A stretch of 64,000 nucleotides of DNA from Hyphomicrobiales bacterium (GCA_900469445.1 UBXM01000010.1:1-64000), one strand, 5' to 3'. Counted from the first letter of the stretch, positions 30,706 to 41,211 are shown. Translations and numbers: made by a program. Notes: generated by a model from the sequence alone, not told the origin.

Positions 30706-30999
30706 GCGGCCAATGTAGTGATTCGAGCCTGAAAGACCAGTCGATGTTCTCTTTTCATTCACGTCTTTGCAGGGGAAAGAGGGCCGGGTGACGAAGCGCC
30801 GGCGATAACACGCGGAATTCATTGGGGTTGATGGCGCGAACGGAAGGCTTCCACTTTTGCCGCAGACAGGACGATTTACTCTGACATAACCGTGAAATCC
30901 CGTGATGTTACAAATCGGTAAGGCGATGGTCTGACCATTGCGTGTTAAGGTGGAAACGAGGATACTCCTTGTTACCCAATCATACTCGCGAGGACTTGC

Positions 31000-32181
31000 A
31001 TGCGGATCTGGAACCAGCTTCTTTTTTCGGTGGCTGTTTTGCTCGGGGGGCTCTGTTTCTGGGTTTACCTTTCCGCGGATGCCGGGCGCTCGCTTGTATC
31101 CATGGGCGTACCGGAGGCGGTCGTTTCCGCGATCAATCCAAAGGCGAGCGAGCCGGTCTCAGCGACGGTTGCGGGTAATGGGGAGCGCTCGGCGGGGTCG
31201 GGCAATCGGCAAAATTCCGCAGGCGCGCAGGCTGTGCTGGTTGCGACCAAGCCGGTTGGAAGGGGCATCGTGAACGACAGCCTTTCGGCCATCGGCGATG
31301 GCGAGGCGATACAGTCCGTCATCGTCATGCCTCAGGCTACAGGCACGATCAACGAAATCCTGGTGAAGTCCGGCGATCGCGTGAAGAAGGGGCAGGTTCT
31401 CGCCCAGCTCGACGACGACGAGCAGCTCATCCTGCGCGACCAGGCGCAGGTGCTTTTGCGCAGCGCGCGCGAAAAATCAGAGAGCTACAAGAACCTCAGG
31501 AGTTTCTCGCGTCTTGAAGTGCTTGATGCACAGATCGCCGAGGAGACGGCTCAGCTCGCGTTGACCAATGCCGAGCTTGCCCTCAAGCGGCGTTCGGTTG
31601 TCGCGCCGATCGACGGGATCGTCGGCATCGTCGCCATCAATATCGGCGACAACGTCACAACGACGAGCAATGTCGTGACGATCGACAATCGCTCCGAGCT
31701 TCTCGTCGATTTCTGGGCGCCGGAACGGTTCGCCGTGCAGGTCAAGAACGGCATGCCGGTGGAGGCCACCTCGATTTCTCGCCCAGGCCAGACATTCAAG
31801 GGATCTGTCGATGCCATCGACAACCGCGTCGAATCCGCCAGCCGCACGATCCGCATCCGTGCGAAAATACCCAATGGTGACGATCAGCTTCGCGCAGGCA
31901 TGTCTTTCGGCGTGACCATGCGCTTCCCCGGCGAGACCTATCCGACCGTCGATCCGCTCGCCATTCAATGGGATAGCCAAGGGGCCTTCGTCTGGCGCAT
32001 CGAAGATCACAAGTCGGTAAAGGAACGGGTGAGGATCATCCAGCGCAATCCCGATGCCATTCTTGTTGCCGCCGAACTCAATGAAGGCGATGCAATAGCG
32101 ACGGAAGGCCTGCAGCGGGTTCGTGAAGGTGGAACCGTTCGCATTGCCGGCGAGAAGCCGCCGGAGGTTGCAAGCCGATGA
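31000..32181 (+). CDS. RND efflux periplasmic adaptor (HlyD/MdtA-like)
   Basis: Membrane fusion protein linking an RND pump to an outer-membrane channel. The 393-residue product has an N-terminal membrane anchor (residues 5-25), the lipoyl half-motifs QSVIVMPQATGTINEILVKSG and KRRSVVAPIDGIVGIVAINIG around a short alpha-hairpin, then beta-barrel and membrane-proximal domains (ending VREGGTVRIAGEKP). GAGGA lies just before the ATG. It overlaps the pump gene by four bases (ATGA), so the two are coupled. No outer-membrane TolC gene or TetR regulator adjoins; the pump probably uses a shared TolC. Confidence 0.92.
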   Translation: MRIWNQLLFSVAVLLGGLCFWVYLSADAGRSLVSMGVPEAVVSAINPKASEPVSATVAGNGERSAGSGNRQNSAGAQAVLVATKPVGRGIVNDSLSAIGDGEAIQSVIVMPQATGTINEILVKSGDRVKKGQVLAQLDDDEQLILRDQAQVLLRSAREKSESYKNLRSFSRLEVLDAQIAEETAQLALTNAELALKRRSVVAPIDGIVGIVAINIGDNVTTTSNVVTIDNRSELLVDFWAPERFAVQVKNGMPVEATSISRPGQTFKGSVDAIDNRVESASRTIRIRAKIPNGDDQLRAGMSFGVTMRFPGETYPTVDPLAIQWDSQGAFVWRIEDHKSVKERVRIIQRNPDAILVAAELNEGDAIATEGLQRVREGGTVRIAGEKPPEVASR

Positions 32182-35100
32182 GCACGGAGGACGGACAGTC
32201 GCAGGGCGCTGCACAGGGCACATCAAACGGTCAATCCGGCAAGCAGGGTTTCACGGCGCTGTTCGTACGGCGTCCAATCCTTGCTGCGGTTATCAATACG
32301 CTGCTTGTCGTTGCAGGTCTCGCAGCCCTGGTCGGCGTCGAAGTGCGCGAACTGCCTGATGTCGATCAGCCGGTCATCAGCGTTCGAACCACCTATGACG
32401 GCGCTTCCGCCCAGACGATGGACCAGGAAGTGACCGATGTCATCGAAGGTGCCGTTGCGCGCGTCAGCGGGCTCAAATCGATTTCGTCCATCTCCGATTT
32501 CGGCCAGAGCCGTGTGACACTCGAGTTCAACGACACAGCCGATCTGGCGGTTGCCGCAAACGACGTTCGCGATGCGCTCGGACGTGTTACCAACCAGTTG
32601 CCGGAGGATGCCGACGAGCCGCGTATCATCAAGGCGGACAGCGACAGCCAGCCGATCATGCGTCTCGCCGTGACGTCTTCCACGATGTCGATGGAAGAAC
32701 TCACGCTTCTGGTCGATAACGAGGTATCCGACCGGCTGGCCGCCGTCGACGGCGTTGCCGATGTCGAGCTTTATGGTGACCAGGAAAAGATTTTTCGCGT
32801 CGACGTCAACCAGACGGCGCTGGCAAGCCGTGGTCTGACGATTGCCGATCTTTCAAACGCCTTGTCCACGGCCGCGATGGACGTGCCCGCCGGTTCGCTC
32901 GAATCCTCGACGCAGGACATCGTCGTTCGCGCCACCGCCAATCTCACGAAGCCCGAAGATTTCGAGAATATCCTGATCGGCGACAATGTCCGGCTTCGCG
33001 ATGTCGCGACCGTCATGCTCGGGCCTGACGACGGGACCACGGCGCTTCGCTCGAATGGTGTGCAGGGCGTCGGCCTCGGCGTGCTTCGCCAGGCGCAATC
33101 CAACACGCTCAGCATTTCGGAAGGGGTGCGTGCCGCTGTTGCGGATCTATCGAAAAGCCTACCGGAAGGTACTCGGATCGCCATCACCAGCGATGACGCC
33201 GTGTTCATTCAGGGCGCATTGCATGAGGTCGAGATTGCGCTGGCGCTTTCCGGCACGATCGTCGTGCTTGTCATCTTCCTGTTCCTGCGTGACTGGAAGG
33301 CGACGCTCATTCCCGCTTTGACCATGCCGGTCGCGCTGATCGGCACGCTGGTTGCCATCTACATGGTCGGCTTCTCGATCAATATCCTGACGCTGTTGGC
33401 GATCGTTCTCGCCACGGGTCTGGTGGTCGATGACGCGATCGTCGTGCTCGAAAACATCGTGCGACGAAGGGCCGAAGGCATGGGGCCACGGGCCGCTGCC
33501 GTCATCGGTACGCAGGAAGTGTTTTTCGCCGTCCTTGCGACGACGGCGACGCTTGCGGCGGTCTTCATCCCGCTGTCTTTCCTTCCCGGCCAGATGGGCG
33601 GACTTTTCCGTGAATTCGGTTTTGTTCTTGCGTTCGCAGTGGCGCTTTCGTCGATCACCGCTCTGACGCTTTGCCCGATGCTCGCCTCACGCATGCTGAC
33701 CAAGCCGATCAAGGAAAAACATGATGGTCTGCTCGGACGGTTCGGTACGCTGTTCGCCAATGTTTACCGGACGACCCTGCACTCGTGCCTGAATGCGCCG
33801 GCGGCGGTGGTGGTTGTTGCGCTTCTGTTCGGCGGGGCCGGCTACATGGCGTTTAATACGGTCAAGAGCGAACTGACGCCGCCGGAGGACCGTGCGATGG
33901 TCTTCCTGCGCGCCACTGCGCCCGAAGGCGTGAGCCTGAAATATATGCGCGACAAGCTGCAGCAGGTCGAAGAGAAGCTGCAGCCGCTCGTCGATGCCGG
34001 TGAAATCCAGAACATCTATTCGATCTCGGGGCAGGGCGGAGCGAAGAATAACGGCTTCATGGTTCTGACGCTTGCTCCATGGTCGGAACGTAGCCGCAGC
34101 CAGGCTGATATCGTCAAGGATATCAACGCCGCGACGGCGACGGTGCCGGCATTGCGTGCCTTCGCCCAGCAACAGAACAGTCTGCGCATCCGTGGCGCCG
34201 GCAACGGCCTGCAGATGGCGTTGGTCGGTACCAGCCACGAACAGTTGACGGCGGCAGCCGCAAAGCTGGTGGATGCACTGCGCGAGACCAATCTGTTCGA
34301 TACGCCGCGTCTCAACGATGAGCCCAACCAGGCGCAGATCTTTGTGACGGTCAATCGCGAGCGTGCTTCCGACCTCGGGATCGACATTACGAGCCTTGGC
34401 ACAGCGGTGCAGTCGCTGCTTGAAGGCAGGTCCGTGGTCGATGTTTTCGTTGAAGGCGAAGCAATCCCGGTCAAGCTGAAATCGACCACGAGGCCGATCG
34501 ACGACCCCACCGATCTTGAAAGCATTTTCCTGAAGACCAAGGACGGCCGGATGGTGCCGATGTCGATTGTCGCGTCACTGGAGGAGCGGGCAGTCTCGCC
34601 GACGCTGCGTCGCGAGCAGCAATTGGCTTCCGTTTCCTTCTCTGCAGGCCTGAAGGATGGCGTATCGCTCGGCCAGGCGGTTCAGGTTGCGACCGATCTG
34701 GCTCAACCGCTGCTGCCGCAGGGTTCTCGCCTGATCCCGCTCGCGGAAGCCGCAACGCTCAAGGAAAACTCCAGCGGCATGGCGCTTACCTTCGGTTTTG
34801 CCATCGCCATAATCTTCCTGGTATTGGCCGCGCAGTTCGAAAGCGTGTTGTCGTCGATCATCATCATGTCCACCGTGCCTTTAGGGCTTGCCTGTGCTGC
34901 CTTCGCGCTGGTGCTGACCGGATCGAGCCTCAACGTCTACAGCCAGATCGGTCTGGTGCTGCTAGTCGGGGTGATGGCGAAAAACGGTATCCTGATCGTC
35001 GAGTTCGCCAATCATCTGCGCAATGAAGGCGCCGATTGCCGTGAGGCGATCGAACGGGCCTGCAGCCTGCGCCTGCGCCCGGTCATGATGACGATGATCG

Positions 35101-35363
35101 CGACGGTGATCGGTGGTCTGCCCCTGGTTCTTGCCCAAGGCGCCGGTGCCGAGGCGCGAATAGCGCTTGGCTGGGTAATCGTCGGCGGCCTCGGTTTTGC
35201 GACGCTCGTCACGCTCTACATAACGCCGGTCGCGTATCTTCTGCTTGCACGCTTCGCCAAGCCACATGCGCATGAAGAAGCCCGTCTACACGACGAGCTG
35301 GAAAACGCGAAAAAAAGCCGTGCAAACGACAGCAAGCAGCCTCCTCTGATGGCGGCTGAATAA
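32178..35363 (+). CDS. RND multidrug efflux permease (AcrB/MdtB-like)
   Basis: Proton-driven inner-membrane exporter. The 1061-residue product has the 12-helix RND plan with two large periplasmic loops. Proton-relay acids DD are in ATGLVVDDAIVVLEN (helix 4) and the Lys in VGVMAKNGILIVEFAN (helix 10); the pore-domain start ELPDVDQPVISVRTTYDGAS fits the HAE1 subfamily. The C-terminus is a charged cytoplasmic tail (HEEARLHDELENAKKSRAND). Substrates are unknown. The start ATG overlaps the adaptor stop, and the gene ends before a hairpin at 35377. Confidence 0.95.
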   Translation: MSTEDGQSQGAAQGTSNGQSGKQGFTALFVRRPILAAVINTLLVVAGLAALVGVEVRELPDVDQPVISVRTTYDGASAQTMDQEVTDVIEGAVARVSGLKSISSISDFGQSRVTLEFNDTADLAVAANDVRDALGRVTNQLPEDADEPRIIKADSDSQPIMRLAVTSSTMSMEELTLLVDNEVSDRLAAVDGVADVELYGDQEKIFRVDVNQTALASRGLTIADLSNALSTAAMDVPAGSLESSTQDIVVRATANLTKPEDFENILIGDNVRLRDVATVMLGPDDGTTALRSNGVQGVGLGVLRQAQSNTLSISEGVRAAVADLSKSLPEGTRIAITSDDAVFIQGALHEVEIALALSGTIVVLVIFLFLRDWKATLIPALTMPVALIGTLVAIYMVGFSINILTLLAIVLATGLVVDDAIVVLENIVRRRAEGMGPRAAAVIGTQEVFFAVLATTATLAAVFIPLSFLPGQMGGLFREFGFVLAFAVALSSITALTLCPMLASRMLTKPIKEKHDGLLGRFGTLFANVYRTTLHSCLNAPAAVVVVALLFGGAGYMAFNTVKSELTPPEDRAMVFLRATAPEGVSLKYMRDKLQQVEEKLQPLVDAGEIQNIYSISGQGGAKNNGFMVLTLAPWSERSRSQADIVKDINAATATVPALRAFAQQQNSLRIRGAGNGLQMALVGTSHEQLTAAAAKLVDALRETNLFDTPRLNDEPNQAQIFVTVNRERASDLGIDITSLGTAVQSLLEGRSVVDVFVEGEAIPVKLKSTTRPIDDPTDLESIFLKTKDGRMVPMSIVASLEERAVSPTLRREQQLASVSFSAGLKDGVSLGQAVQVATDLAQPLLPQGSRLIPLAEAATLKENSSGMALTFGFAIAIIFLVLAAQFESVLSSIIIMSTVPLGLACAAFALVLTGSSLNVYSQIGLVLLVGVMAKNGILIVEFANHLRNEGADCREAIERACSLRLRPVMMTMIATVIGGLPLVLAQGAGAEARIALGWVIVGGLGFATLVTLYITPVAYLLLARFAKPHAHEEARLHDELENAKKSRANDSKQPPLMAAE

Positions 35364-35376
35364 GCGGCCGGGAAGG

Positions 35377-35407
35377 GGGAGGTCACGTACCGCGTTGACC
35401 TCCTTTC
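35377..35407 (+). terminator. Probable terminator after the RND pump genes
   Basis: GGAGGTCA (35379-35386) pairs with TGACCTCC (35397-35404) with a ten-base loop, then TTT. The T tract is short, so termination may be partial. Confidence 0.6.
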
Positions 35408-35470
35408 GGCTGGACAAACAAGGCCCTGTCTCCTAACCAATCTCCTGCTCAGCATGCAGGAGAATTCGAC

Positions 35471-36889
35471 ATGGCAATTCGGGACGTTCAGTCTGGCGCG
35501 CGCAACGAGGATGGTATCGCAACAGTCCTCGGGATCTTGAAGCAGGCGTTCGGGGATCGTTTCCAGACCGGTCAGTCGTTTCGTGAGCAGCATGCGCACA
35601 CGACCACCTATCTTCCGGCGCAGCTGCCGGATGGCGTCGTTTTTGTCGAAACAAGCGAGGACGTGAAAACCGTCGTCAAGGCCTGCGCGCAACACCGTGT
35701 GCCCGTCATCCCATTCGGTGTCGGTTCATCGCTGGAAGGCCAGGTGAATGCGCCATCCGGCGGAATCTCGGTCGATTTCTCCCGCATGAACAAGGTGTTG
35801 CGGATCAGCCCTGAAGATCTGGATGTGACTGTCGAACCTGGCATCACCCGCGAGGAGCTGAACCGCGAATTGCGCGATACCGGCCTTTTCTTTCCAATCG
35901 ATCCCGGCGCGAATGCCACGATCGGCGGCATGGCCTCTACCCGCGCATCGGGCACGAACGCGGTGCGTTACGGCACGATGAAGGACAATGTGCTGGCTCT
36001 CACCGTCGTGACCGCCGATGGCGAGGAAATCCGCACGGCGCGCAGGGCAAGGAAGTCTTCAGCCGGCTATGACCTGACGCGGCTTTTCGTCGGCGCGGAA
36101 GGCACGCTCGGCGTCATCACCTCGGTGACGTTGAAGCTGCAGGGCATTCCCGAAAAGATCGGTGGAGGCGTCTGCGCATTCCCGACGATCGAGGCCGCCT
36201 GCAACGCCGTCATCATGACGATCCAGATGGGCATTCCGGTGGCTCGCATTGAGCTTCTGGATGACGTCCAGATCAAGGCCTGCAACGCCTATTCGAAACT
36301 TTCCTATCCGGAAAAGCCGACACTGTTTCTCGAATTCCACGGGACCGAAGATACGGTCCGCATCCAGTCGGAGCAGTTCGCCGAAATCGCTGCCGAGTGC
36401 GGTGGAGACGAGTTCCAGTGGACGGACAATGCCGAGGAGCGGGCCAAGCTCTGGAACGCCCGTCACAACGCCTATTGGGCAAGCCGGGCGCTCGATCCGT
36501 CACTCAACGGCTTGTCGACGGATGTCTGCGTGCCGATTTCGAGGCTTGCCGAATGTGTCGGGGAAACCCGGGCGGATATTCAGGCCTCTGGCCTGTTGGC
36601 GCCGATCGTCAGTCATGCCGGGGATGGCAACTTCCATGTCCTCGTGCTGTTTGACGACAAGGATCCGGCATCCGTCGCCAATGTCGAGGCGTTTACGGCA
36701 CGGCTCAGCCGCCGCGCGCTTGCCATGGACGGCACCTGCACGGGCGAGCACGGCGTTGGGCAGGGCAAGATGTCCTATCTCGATGAAGAACTCGGCGGCG
36801 CACTCGATGTGATGCGGTCGGTGAAGAAGGGGCTCGATCCTGAAAACATCTTCAATCCCGGCAAGATCTTCCGAATGGCGCAGGCGTGA
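35471..36889 (+). CDS. FAD-linked D-lactate dehydrogenase-like oxidoreductase
   Basis: VAO-type flavoprotein, most like cytochrome-linked D-lactate dehydrogenase (Dld/LDHD) and the GlcD subunit of glycolate oxidase. The 472-residue product has the FAD-binding domain (VPVIPFGVGSSLEGQVNAP; ATIGGMASTRASGTNAVRYG; LFVGAEGTLGVIT) and the FAD-oxidase C domain with the conserved HAGDGNFHV and GTCTGEHGVGQGK motifs. It is a single polypeptide without GlcE/GlcF partners, favouring D-lactate (or another 2-hydroxy acid). AGGAG lies upstream of the ATG. It may be followed in the same transcript by the AsmA gene, 53 bases on. Confidence 0.9.
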   Translation: MAIRDVQSGARNEDGIATVLGILKQAFGDRFQTGQSFREQHAHTTTYLPAQLPDGVVFVETSEDVKTVVKACAQHRVPVIPFGVGSSLEGQVNAPSGGISVDFSRMNKVLRISPEDLDVTVEPGITREELNRELRDTGLFFPIDPGANATIGGMASTRASGTNAVRYGTMKDNVLALTVVTADGEEIRTARRARKSSAGYDLTRLFVGAEGTLGVITSVTLKLQGIPEKIGGGVCAFPTIEAACNAVIMTIQMGIPVARIELLDDVQIKACNAYSKLSYPEKPTLFLEFHGTEDTVRIQSEQFAEIAAECGGDEFQWTDNAEERAKLWNARHNAYWASRALDPSLNGLSTDVCVPISRLAECVGETRADIQASGLLAPIVSHAGDGNFHVLVLFDDKDPASVANVEAFTARLSRRALAMDGTCTGEHGVGQGKMSYLDEELGGALDVMRSVKKGLDPENIFNPGKIFRMAQA

Positions 36890-36942
36890 CTTGAACGAGA
36901 CGGTCGATCGGCTAGTGTGAACAAAAAAGGAGAACCGGGACG

Positions 36943-39900
36943 GTGTTTGGACGCGTGATGGTGGCAATCGGCGGCTTGATCGTCGTGGTGCTTTTTGCCG
37001 CGCTGGTCGCGCCGTTTTTCCTCAACTGGTCCAGCTTCCGTGTCGAGTTCGAACAGCAGGCAAGCCGCATGCTCGGCAAGAAGGTGTCGGTGCATGGCGA
37101 TGTCGACGCCCGTATCCTGCCCTTTCCCTCGATCACGCTGCACGATGTCCGTGTCGGACAGGATCTCGATGGGCAACCCCTGGCGCAGATCGCCCGCTTC
37201 TCCATGGATATGGAACTGGCGCCGTTTCTTTCCGGTGAGGCACGGATCTTCGATATGCGGATCGAAGATCCCATCGTGCGTGCCCGGGTTCTGAAGGACG
37301 GAACGCTCGACTGGATGCGTGGAAGCCGGCCAGCTATTCCCACGCGTGTCGTGGTGATCGAGGATGTTCACGTCAGCAATGCAGCGGTCGCCGTGATCGA
37401 TGAGCAAACCGGTCGGTCGCGAAATCTGACAGGGTTGACCGCGGAGATGTCGGCAGCATCGCTTTCCGGTCCGTGGCGTGCCGATGGCAATGCCGTTCTG
37501 GATGGTGAGGAAGCCCGTTTCAGCCTTGTTACCGGCGCAGTGGATGTGGGGGCGAAGCGGCTGCCGCTCAGGCTGCGGCTGTGGCCGGAAGATGAGCCTC
37601 TCGAGGTCAATCTCGATGGTGAACTGGCTTTGGCCGACAACGTGCCGACCTATGGCGGCAGTTTCACGGCAAATGTGCTGCAGGAAGAGGATGAAAGCGA
37701 GCCGGTCACGGCACCGCCGCCTGGTCCGCGGGTGAAGGGCACATTCGAACTGACCAACGATCGGGTTCGCGTTGCCGACTATCGGCTGGAGGTCGGGGCC
37801 GTGAACGATCCTTACGTCGTTACGGGGGAGGCCACGCTCGATACGGGCAGCAAGCAGGAGTTCCTGCTGACGGCCGAAGGGCAGCAGATTGACGTCAACA
37901 AGCTTGGTCAGCAGGGAACGCGGGGCAAGACCGGCCGGGACGCCGCGGCATCCGCCCAGCGCCGGCTTCATGCCTTTGTCGAGATGGCGGCGTCGATACC
38001 GATCCCGCAGGTGCCAGGTCGAGCGAACCTGAAGCTGCCGGCCGTCATTCTCAACGATACGACGATCCGCGATATACAGCTGGACGTACGTCCGGCCGAT
38101 GGCGGATGGACGGTCGACAAGGCCATCGCGACCCTTCCGGGACGCACGCGAATGGAAGCGACCGGTGCTTTGGTTCTGGAGGGGCGCCCGTCTTTCAAGG
38201 GGGACATGCTGTTTGCTTCTACCCAGCCGTCGGGCCTTGCGGATTGGCTTTCCGGTCGTGTCGATCCGGCGATCCGGCAGCTGCGCACCGCCGGTTTCTC
38301 CGCCAAGGTCGACCTGACGACCGATGTGCAGCGTTTCGACGATCTTGAACTCGCGATCGGGCCGGCCGCGCTCAAGGGCAGTCTCGAACGTCAATCTCAG
38401 GGCACCAGTTCACCTGGGCTGTCCGTGAACCTTTCCGGCGACGAGATCGATCTGGATGCGATGAGGGCGCTCGCTTCGCTGGTGACCGGTGACGACGCCG
38501 GAAGGAGCGTGCTCGACCATCGTCTAGAAGCGCAGCTCAAGGCTCAGAAATTCACGGCATCCGGGGTCGTGGCGGAAAATGTCGATACCGCCTTCACCAT
38601 GGCGGGTGGGGTTCTGTCGCTTGGCCATCTTTCCGCCGGCGATATTGCCGGTGCACGTGTTTCGGCTCAAGGAGAGGTCGAAGGCTCGTTGCTCGACTAT
38701 CGCGGTACGGCGAAGGTTCATTTTCAGTCCTCGGATCCGGCGGCATTCGTTGCTATGCTCAAGCAGCAATTGCCTGCCCACCCGGTTCTTGATCGCCTGA
38801 GCGACAACGCGTCCTTCTATTCCGATGCCGACATTACCGCCGACGTGACCATTGGCCAGGAAACGGGCGGGGCAGCCGCGAAGATTGCAGGCTCCATCAA
38901 TGGCAGTGCGGTTACGGCCGATATAGAGTTGCCGACCCTGTTCAACCTGACCGGCGGGGATGCGATATCGATCACGGCGTTGCTCGATAACCCGAAGTCG
39001 GAAATCCTGCTCGGCCAGGCAGGATTGAATATTCTGCCCTTCGGCGGTGACGGGGCAGGCAATCTGGCGCTCGATGTCCAAAAACCGGCAAATGGGCCAT
39101 CCCGCACGAGCCTGACGTTCAAGACGGATCGGACAGAATTCACCGCCAATGGTGAGATTTCGCTGATGGCGGATAATTTTGCCGAAGGACGTGGGCATGT
39201 CGCGCTGAAGAGCCGGAACATCGAGCCCTATCTGCTTCTCACCGGTATCGGGATTCCGCAATTCGGGGGAGGCTTGCCGGTCGACCTGCGGAGCGATTTC
39301 GCTTTGTCGGACAAATCGATCGACATCACGTCGCTACGAGGGAATGCGGCTGGCAACGATATCGAGGGAAATCTTTCCATCGATCGTGCTTCCGCCAACC
39401 TGAAGGCAGACGGTGCGCTTGCCGTCGAAACGCTGGACCTTGCCTGGCTCGGGGAAGCCGTCTTCGGGCCGATGGTCAATCCGGACAATGGAGAGCCAGG
39501 GACGGAGCCATTCTCCCTGCCGATTTTCGGCGATAATGACGTTTCGCTCGACCTGACGGCGAAAGCATTTCATGCGGGAGAAATCGGAAGCATCGCGAAT
39601 TTCTCGACAAAACTTCAACATCGAGGCGGCGGCATTTCGCTCGACGGTGCCGCAGGCGACTGGCAGGGCGGAAAAATTGCCGGAAAACTGCTGATTTCCA
39701 ATGGCAATGGCACAGGTATCCTGCAGACCAAACTGCGTGTCGAGAATGCCGATCTCTCCTCGATCGTCTGGCGGAATGGCGATCGTCCGGTTGCCGGCGG
39801 CAGGGTGAGCCTCGATGCATCGGCGGAAGCAAGCGGCGGAAGCATGGGTGAACTCACCGCCGCTCTTAGCGGATCCGGCCAGATTGAGTTTGCCGATCTG

Positions 39901-40611
39901 ATGGTACACGGCATCAATCCAGATTTGCTCAAACGGGTGATGACTGCGGCCGACGCCACCAAAGGCGAGGTCAAGGAGCCCAATGTCGGAACTCAGGTGG
40001 CCGCACTTGTCTATCAGGGCGATGTGTCCCTTGGACAGGTGAATGTACCGTTCTCGATCAGCGGTGGCGAATTGCGCGTTCAGGAGATCAGGCTTCCAGC
40101 GGGAGGCCTCACTCTGACAGCGGAAGGCAATGCCGGCATTTTCGAGCGTGGCATGAATGCCTCGATCGCCATGACCTATGATGCCGGTGACGAAGCGGTT
40201 GCGGGTGGCGACCCCACCGTCCGCCTTCTCTATTCCGGTGACCGGACAGCGCCGCGCGAACGCGTGGATGTCGCGGCACTGACGAATTTCCTTTCCCTGC
40301 GCGCCTATGAGCAGGAGCGCCGGCGCGTGGAAATGCTACAGTCAAGCGTGCTGGAGAAACAGCGGTTGCGCCGTGAGGTCTCGCTTTACAATTTCACTGC
40401 GACGGAGCGGGCGGCGGAAAAGGCCCGGATCGAAGCCGAGGCGCGTCAGCGCCAGGCGATGATCGAGGCTGCCCGGGCTGCGGAAGAGGAGCGTCAGCGC
40501 AAGGCGAACGAACTTCAGCTTACGGTGCCGCCGACCGATGAAAACCTGCAGCGCGGTAATCAGGTTATCAGACCTTTTGGTGAGGGAAGCCTGCCGGAGT
40601 TCGGCCAATAG
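36943..40611 (+). CDS. AsmA family protein
   Basis: Large envelope protein of the AsmA/TamB-like repeating beta-groove group, proposed to bridge the periplasm and move or organise lipids near the outer membrane. The 1222-residue product has an N-terminal membrane anchor (residues 8-28), the AsmA N-domain (NWSSFRVEFEQQASRMLGK; SVHGDVDARILPFPSITL), long beta-rich repeats, the AsmA-2-like C-domain (GSGQIEFADLMVHGINPDL), and a C-terminal charged coiled coil (ERAAEKARIEAEARQRQAM). GTG at 36943 has AAGGAG 11 bases upstream; ATG at 36958 is the alternative. It faces the next gene with a five-base gap. Confidence 0.88.
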   Translation: MFGRVMVAIGGLIVVVLFAALVAPFFLNWSSFRVEFEQQASRMLGKKVSVHGDVDARILPFPSITLHDVRVGQDLDGQPLAQIARFSMDMELAPFLSGEARIFDMRIEDPIVRARVLKDGTLDWMRGSRPAIPTRVVVIEDVHVSNAAVAVIDEQTGRSRNLTGLTAEMSAASLSGPWRADGNAVLDGEEARFSLVTGAVDVGAKRLPLRLRLWPEDEPLEVNLDGELALADNVPTYGGSFTANVLQEEDESEPVTAPPPGPRVKGTFELTNDRVRVADYRLEVGAVNDPYVVTGEATLDTGSKQEFLLTAEGQQIDVNKLGQQGTRGKTGRDAAASAQRRLHAFVEMAASIPIPQVPGRANLKLPAVILNDTTIRDIQLDVRPADGGWTVDKAIATLPGRTRMEATGALVLEGRPSFKGDMLFASTQPSGLADWLSGRVDPAIRQLRTAGFSAKVDLTTDVQRFDDLELAIGPAALKGSLERQSQGTSSPGLSVNLSGDEIDLDAMRALASLVTGDDAGRSVLDHRLEAQLKAQKFTASGVVAENVDTAFTMAGGVLSLGHLSAGDIAGARVSAQGEVEGSLLDYRGTAKVHFQSSDPAAFVAMLKQQLPAHPVLDRLSDNASFYSDADITADVTIGQETGGAAAKIAGSINGSAVTADIELPTLFNLTGGDAISITALLDNPKSEILLGQAGLNILPFGGDGAGNLALDVQKPANGPSRTSLTFKTDRTEFTANGEISLMADNFAEGRGHVALKSRNIEPYLLLTGIGIPQFGGGLPVDLRSDFALSDKSIDITSLRGNAAGNDIEGNLSIDRASANLKADGALAVETLDLAWLGEAVFGPMVNPDNGEPGTEPFSLPIFGDNDVSLDLTAKAFHAGEIGSIANFSTKLQHRGGGISLDGAAGDWQGGKIAGKLLISNGNGTGILQTKLRVENADLSSIVWRNGDRPVAGGRVSLDASAEASGGSMGELTAALSGSGQIEFADLMVHGINPDLLKRVMTAADATKGEVKEPNVGTQVAALVYQGDVSLGQVNVPFSISGGELRVQEIRLPAGGLTLTAEGNAGIFERGMNASIAMTYDAGDEAVAGGDPTVRLLYSGDRTAPRERVDVAALTNFLSLRAYEQERRRVEMLQSSVLEKQRLRREVSLYNFTATERAAEKARIEAEARQRQAMIEAARAAEEERQRKANELQLTVPPTDENLQRGNQVIRPFGEGSLPEFGQ

Positions 40612-40616
40612 GGATT

Positions 40617-40907
40617 TTATGCGCCGCCCTTGGCGCCATGCTCTATGGTATCCGGTACGTCTCTAGCGATTGCCGGAACGGTTCCCTTCAGGTGACGCAG
40701 GACATAGAGGCGCAGTGAAGACGAAAGATTGCCGATACCACCGCGGTGGTCGTCGATTTCTGTGATGAGGCCGGCGAGGCTCATGCCCCGTTCCTTCGCA
40801 ATCGCCTTCAGTTCGGACCAGAATTCATCCTCAAGGGAAAAACTCGTTCGGTGCCCGTGAAGGGTCGCGGAATGCTTATGAATCAAGAGTGGCTCCGTGA
40901 TCGTCAT
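40617..40907 (-). CDS. Ribbon-helix-helix domain protein (RHH_4 type)
   Basis: The 96-residue protein has the RHH_4 pattern GHRTSFSLEDEFWSELKAIAKERGMSLAGLI, a beta strand plus two helices expected to dimerise and bind DNA or a protein partner. No operator can be assigned. It is the distal gene of a minus-strand run with DUF4169 and sspB, a conserved alphaproteobacterial neighbourhood. Whether it is a transcription factor is not established. Confidence 0.85.
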   Translation of the reverse strand: MTITEPLLIHKHSATLHGHRTSFSLEDEFWSELKAIAKERGMSLAGLITEIDDHRGGIGNLSSSLRLYVLRHLKGTVPAIARDVPDTIEHGAKGGA

Positions 40908-40990
40908 GACCAGAGGCCCCTATAAATTTGGCGGAACGGTGCGCGTCAAGCGACCCAAATAGGCACAGCTAACGGGCTCTTAATGTCCAC

Positions 40991-41185
40991 CTAGTCTGTT
41001 TCTTTTCGGGACTTTTCCAGCTTGCCCTGATCGAGAGCCTTCTCTGTTTTTCCGTTGATCGCAGACGTCAACGATTTCTCAGCCTTGGTCCGGCCATGGC
41101 TGAGACGGTTCTGTTCGGCACTTTTCTCTTTTTCAGAGCGAGCCTTGGCCTTCTTGAACTGCCGGAGATTGACGACGTCACCCAT
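40991..41185 (-). CDS. DUF4169 family small protein
   Basis: The 64-residue, highly charged protein opens with the family signature MGDVVNLRQFKKAKARSEKE and is mostly Lys/Glu/Arg/Ser, likely helical or disordered. Its function is unknown. It lies 26 bases after sspB and 83 bases before the RHH gene, so the three are probably one transcript. Confidence 0.85.
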   Translation of the reverse strand: MGDVVNLRQFKKAKARSEKEKSAEQNRLSHGRTKAEKSLTSAINGKTEKALDQGKLEKSRKETD

Positions 41186-41211
41186 GGAACGCTCCTCCGC
41201 CGATCTGGCGC

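Noticed and set aside
28279-30732. An 817-codon plus-strand frame opposite the UvrD-type helicase gene
   Set aside because: Antisense shadow of a highly conserved helicase; no recognisable motif.
36775-38394. A 539-codon minus-strand frame opposite the AsmA gene start
   Set aside because: No start context or domain; the plus-strand AsmA frame explains the sequence.
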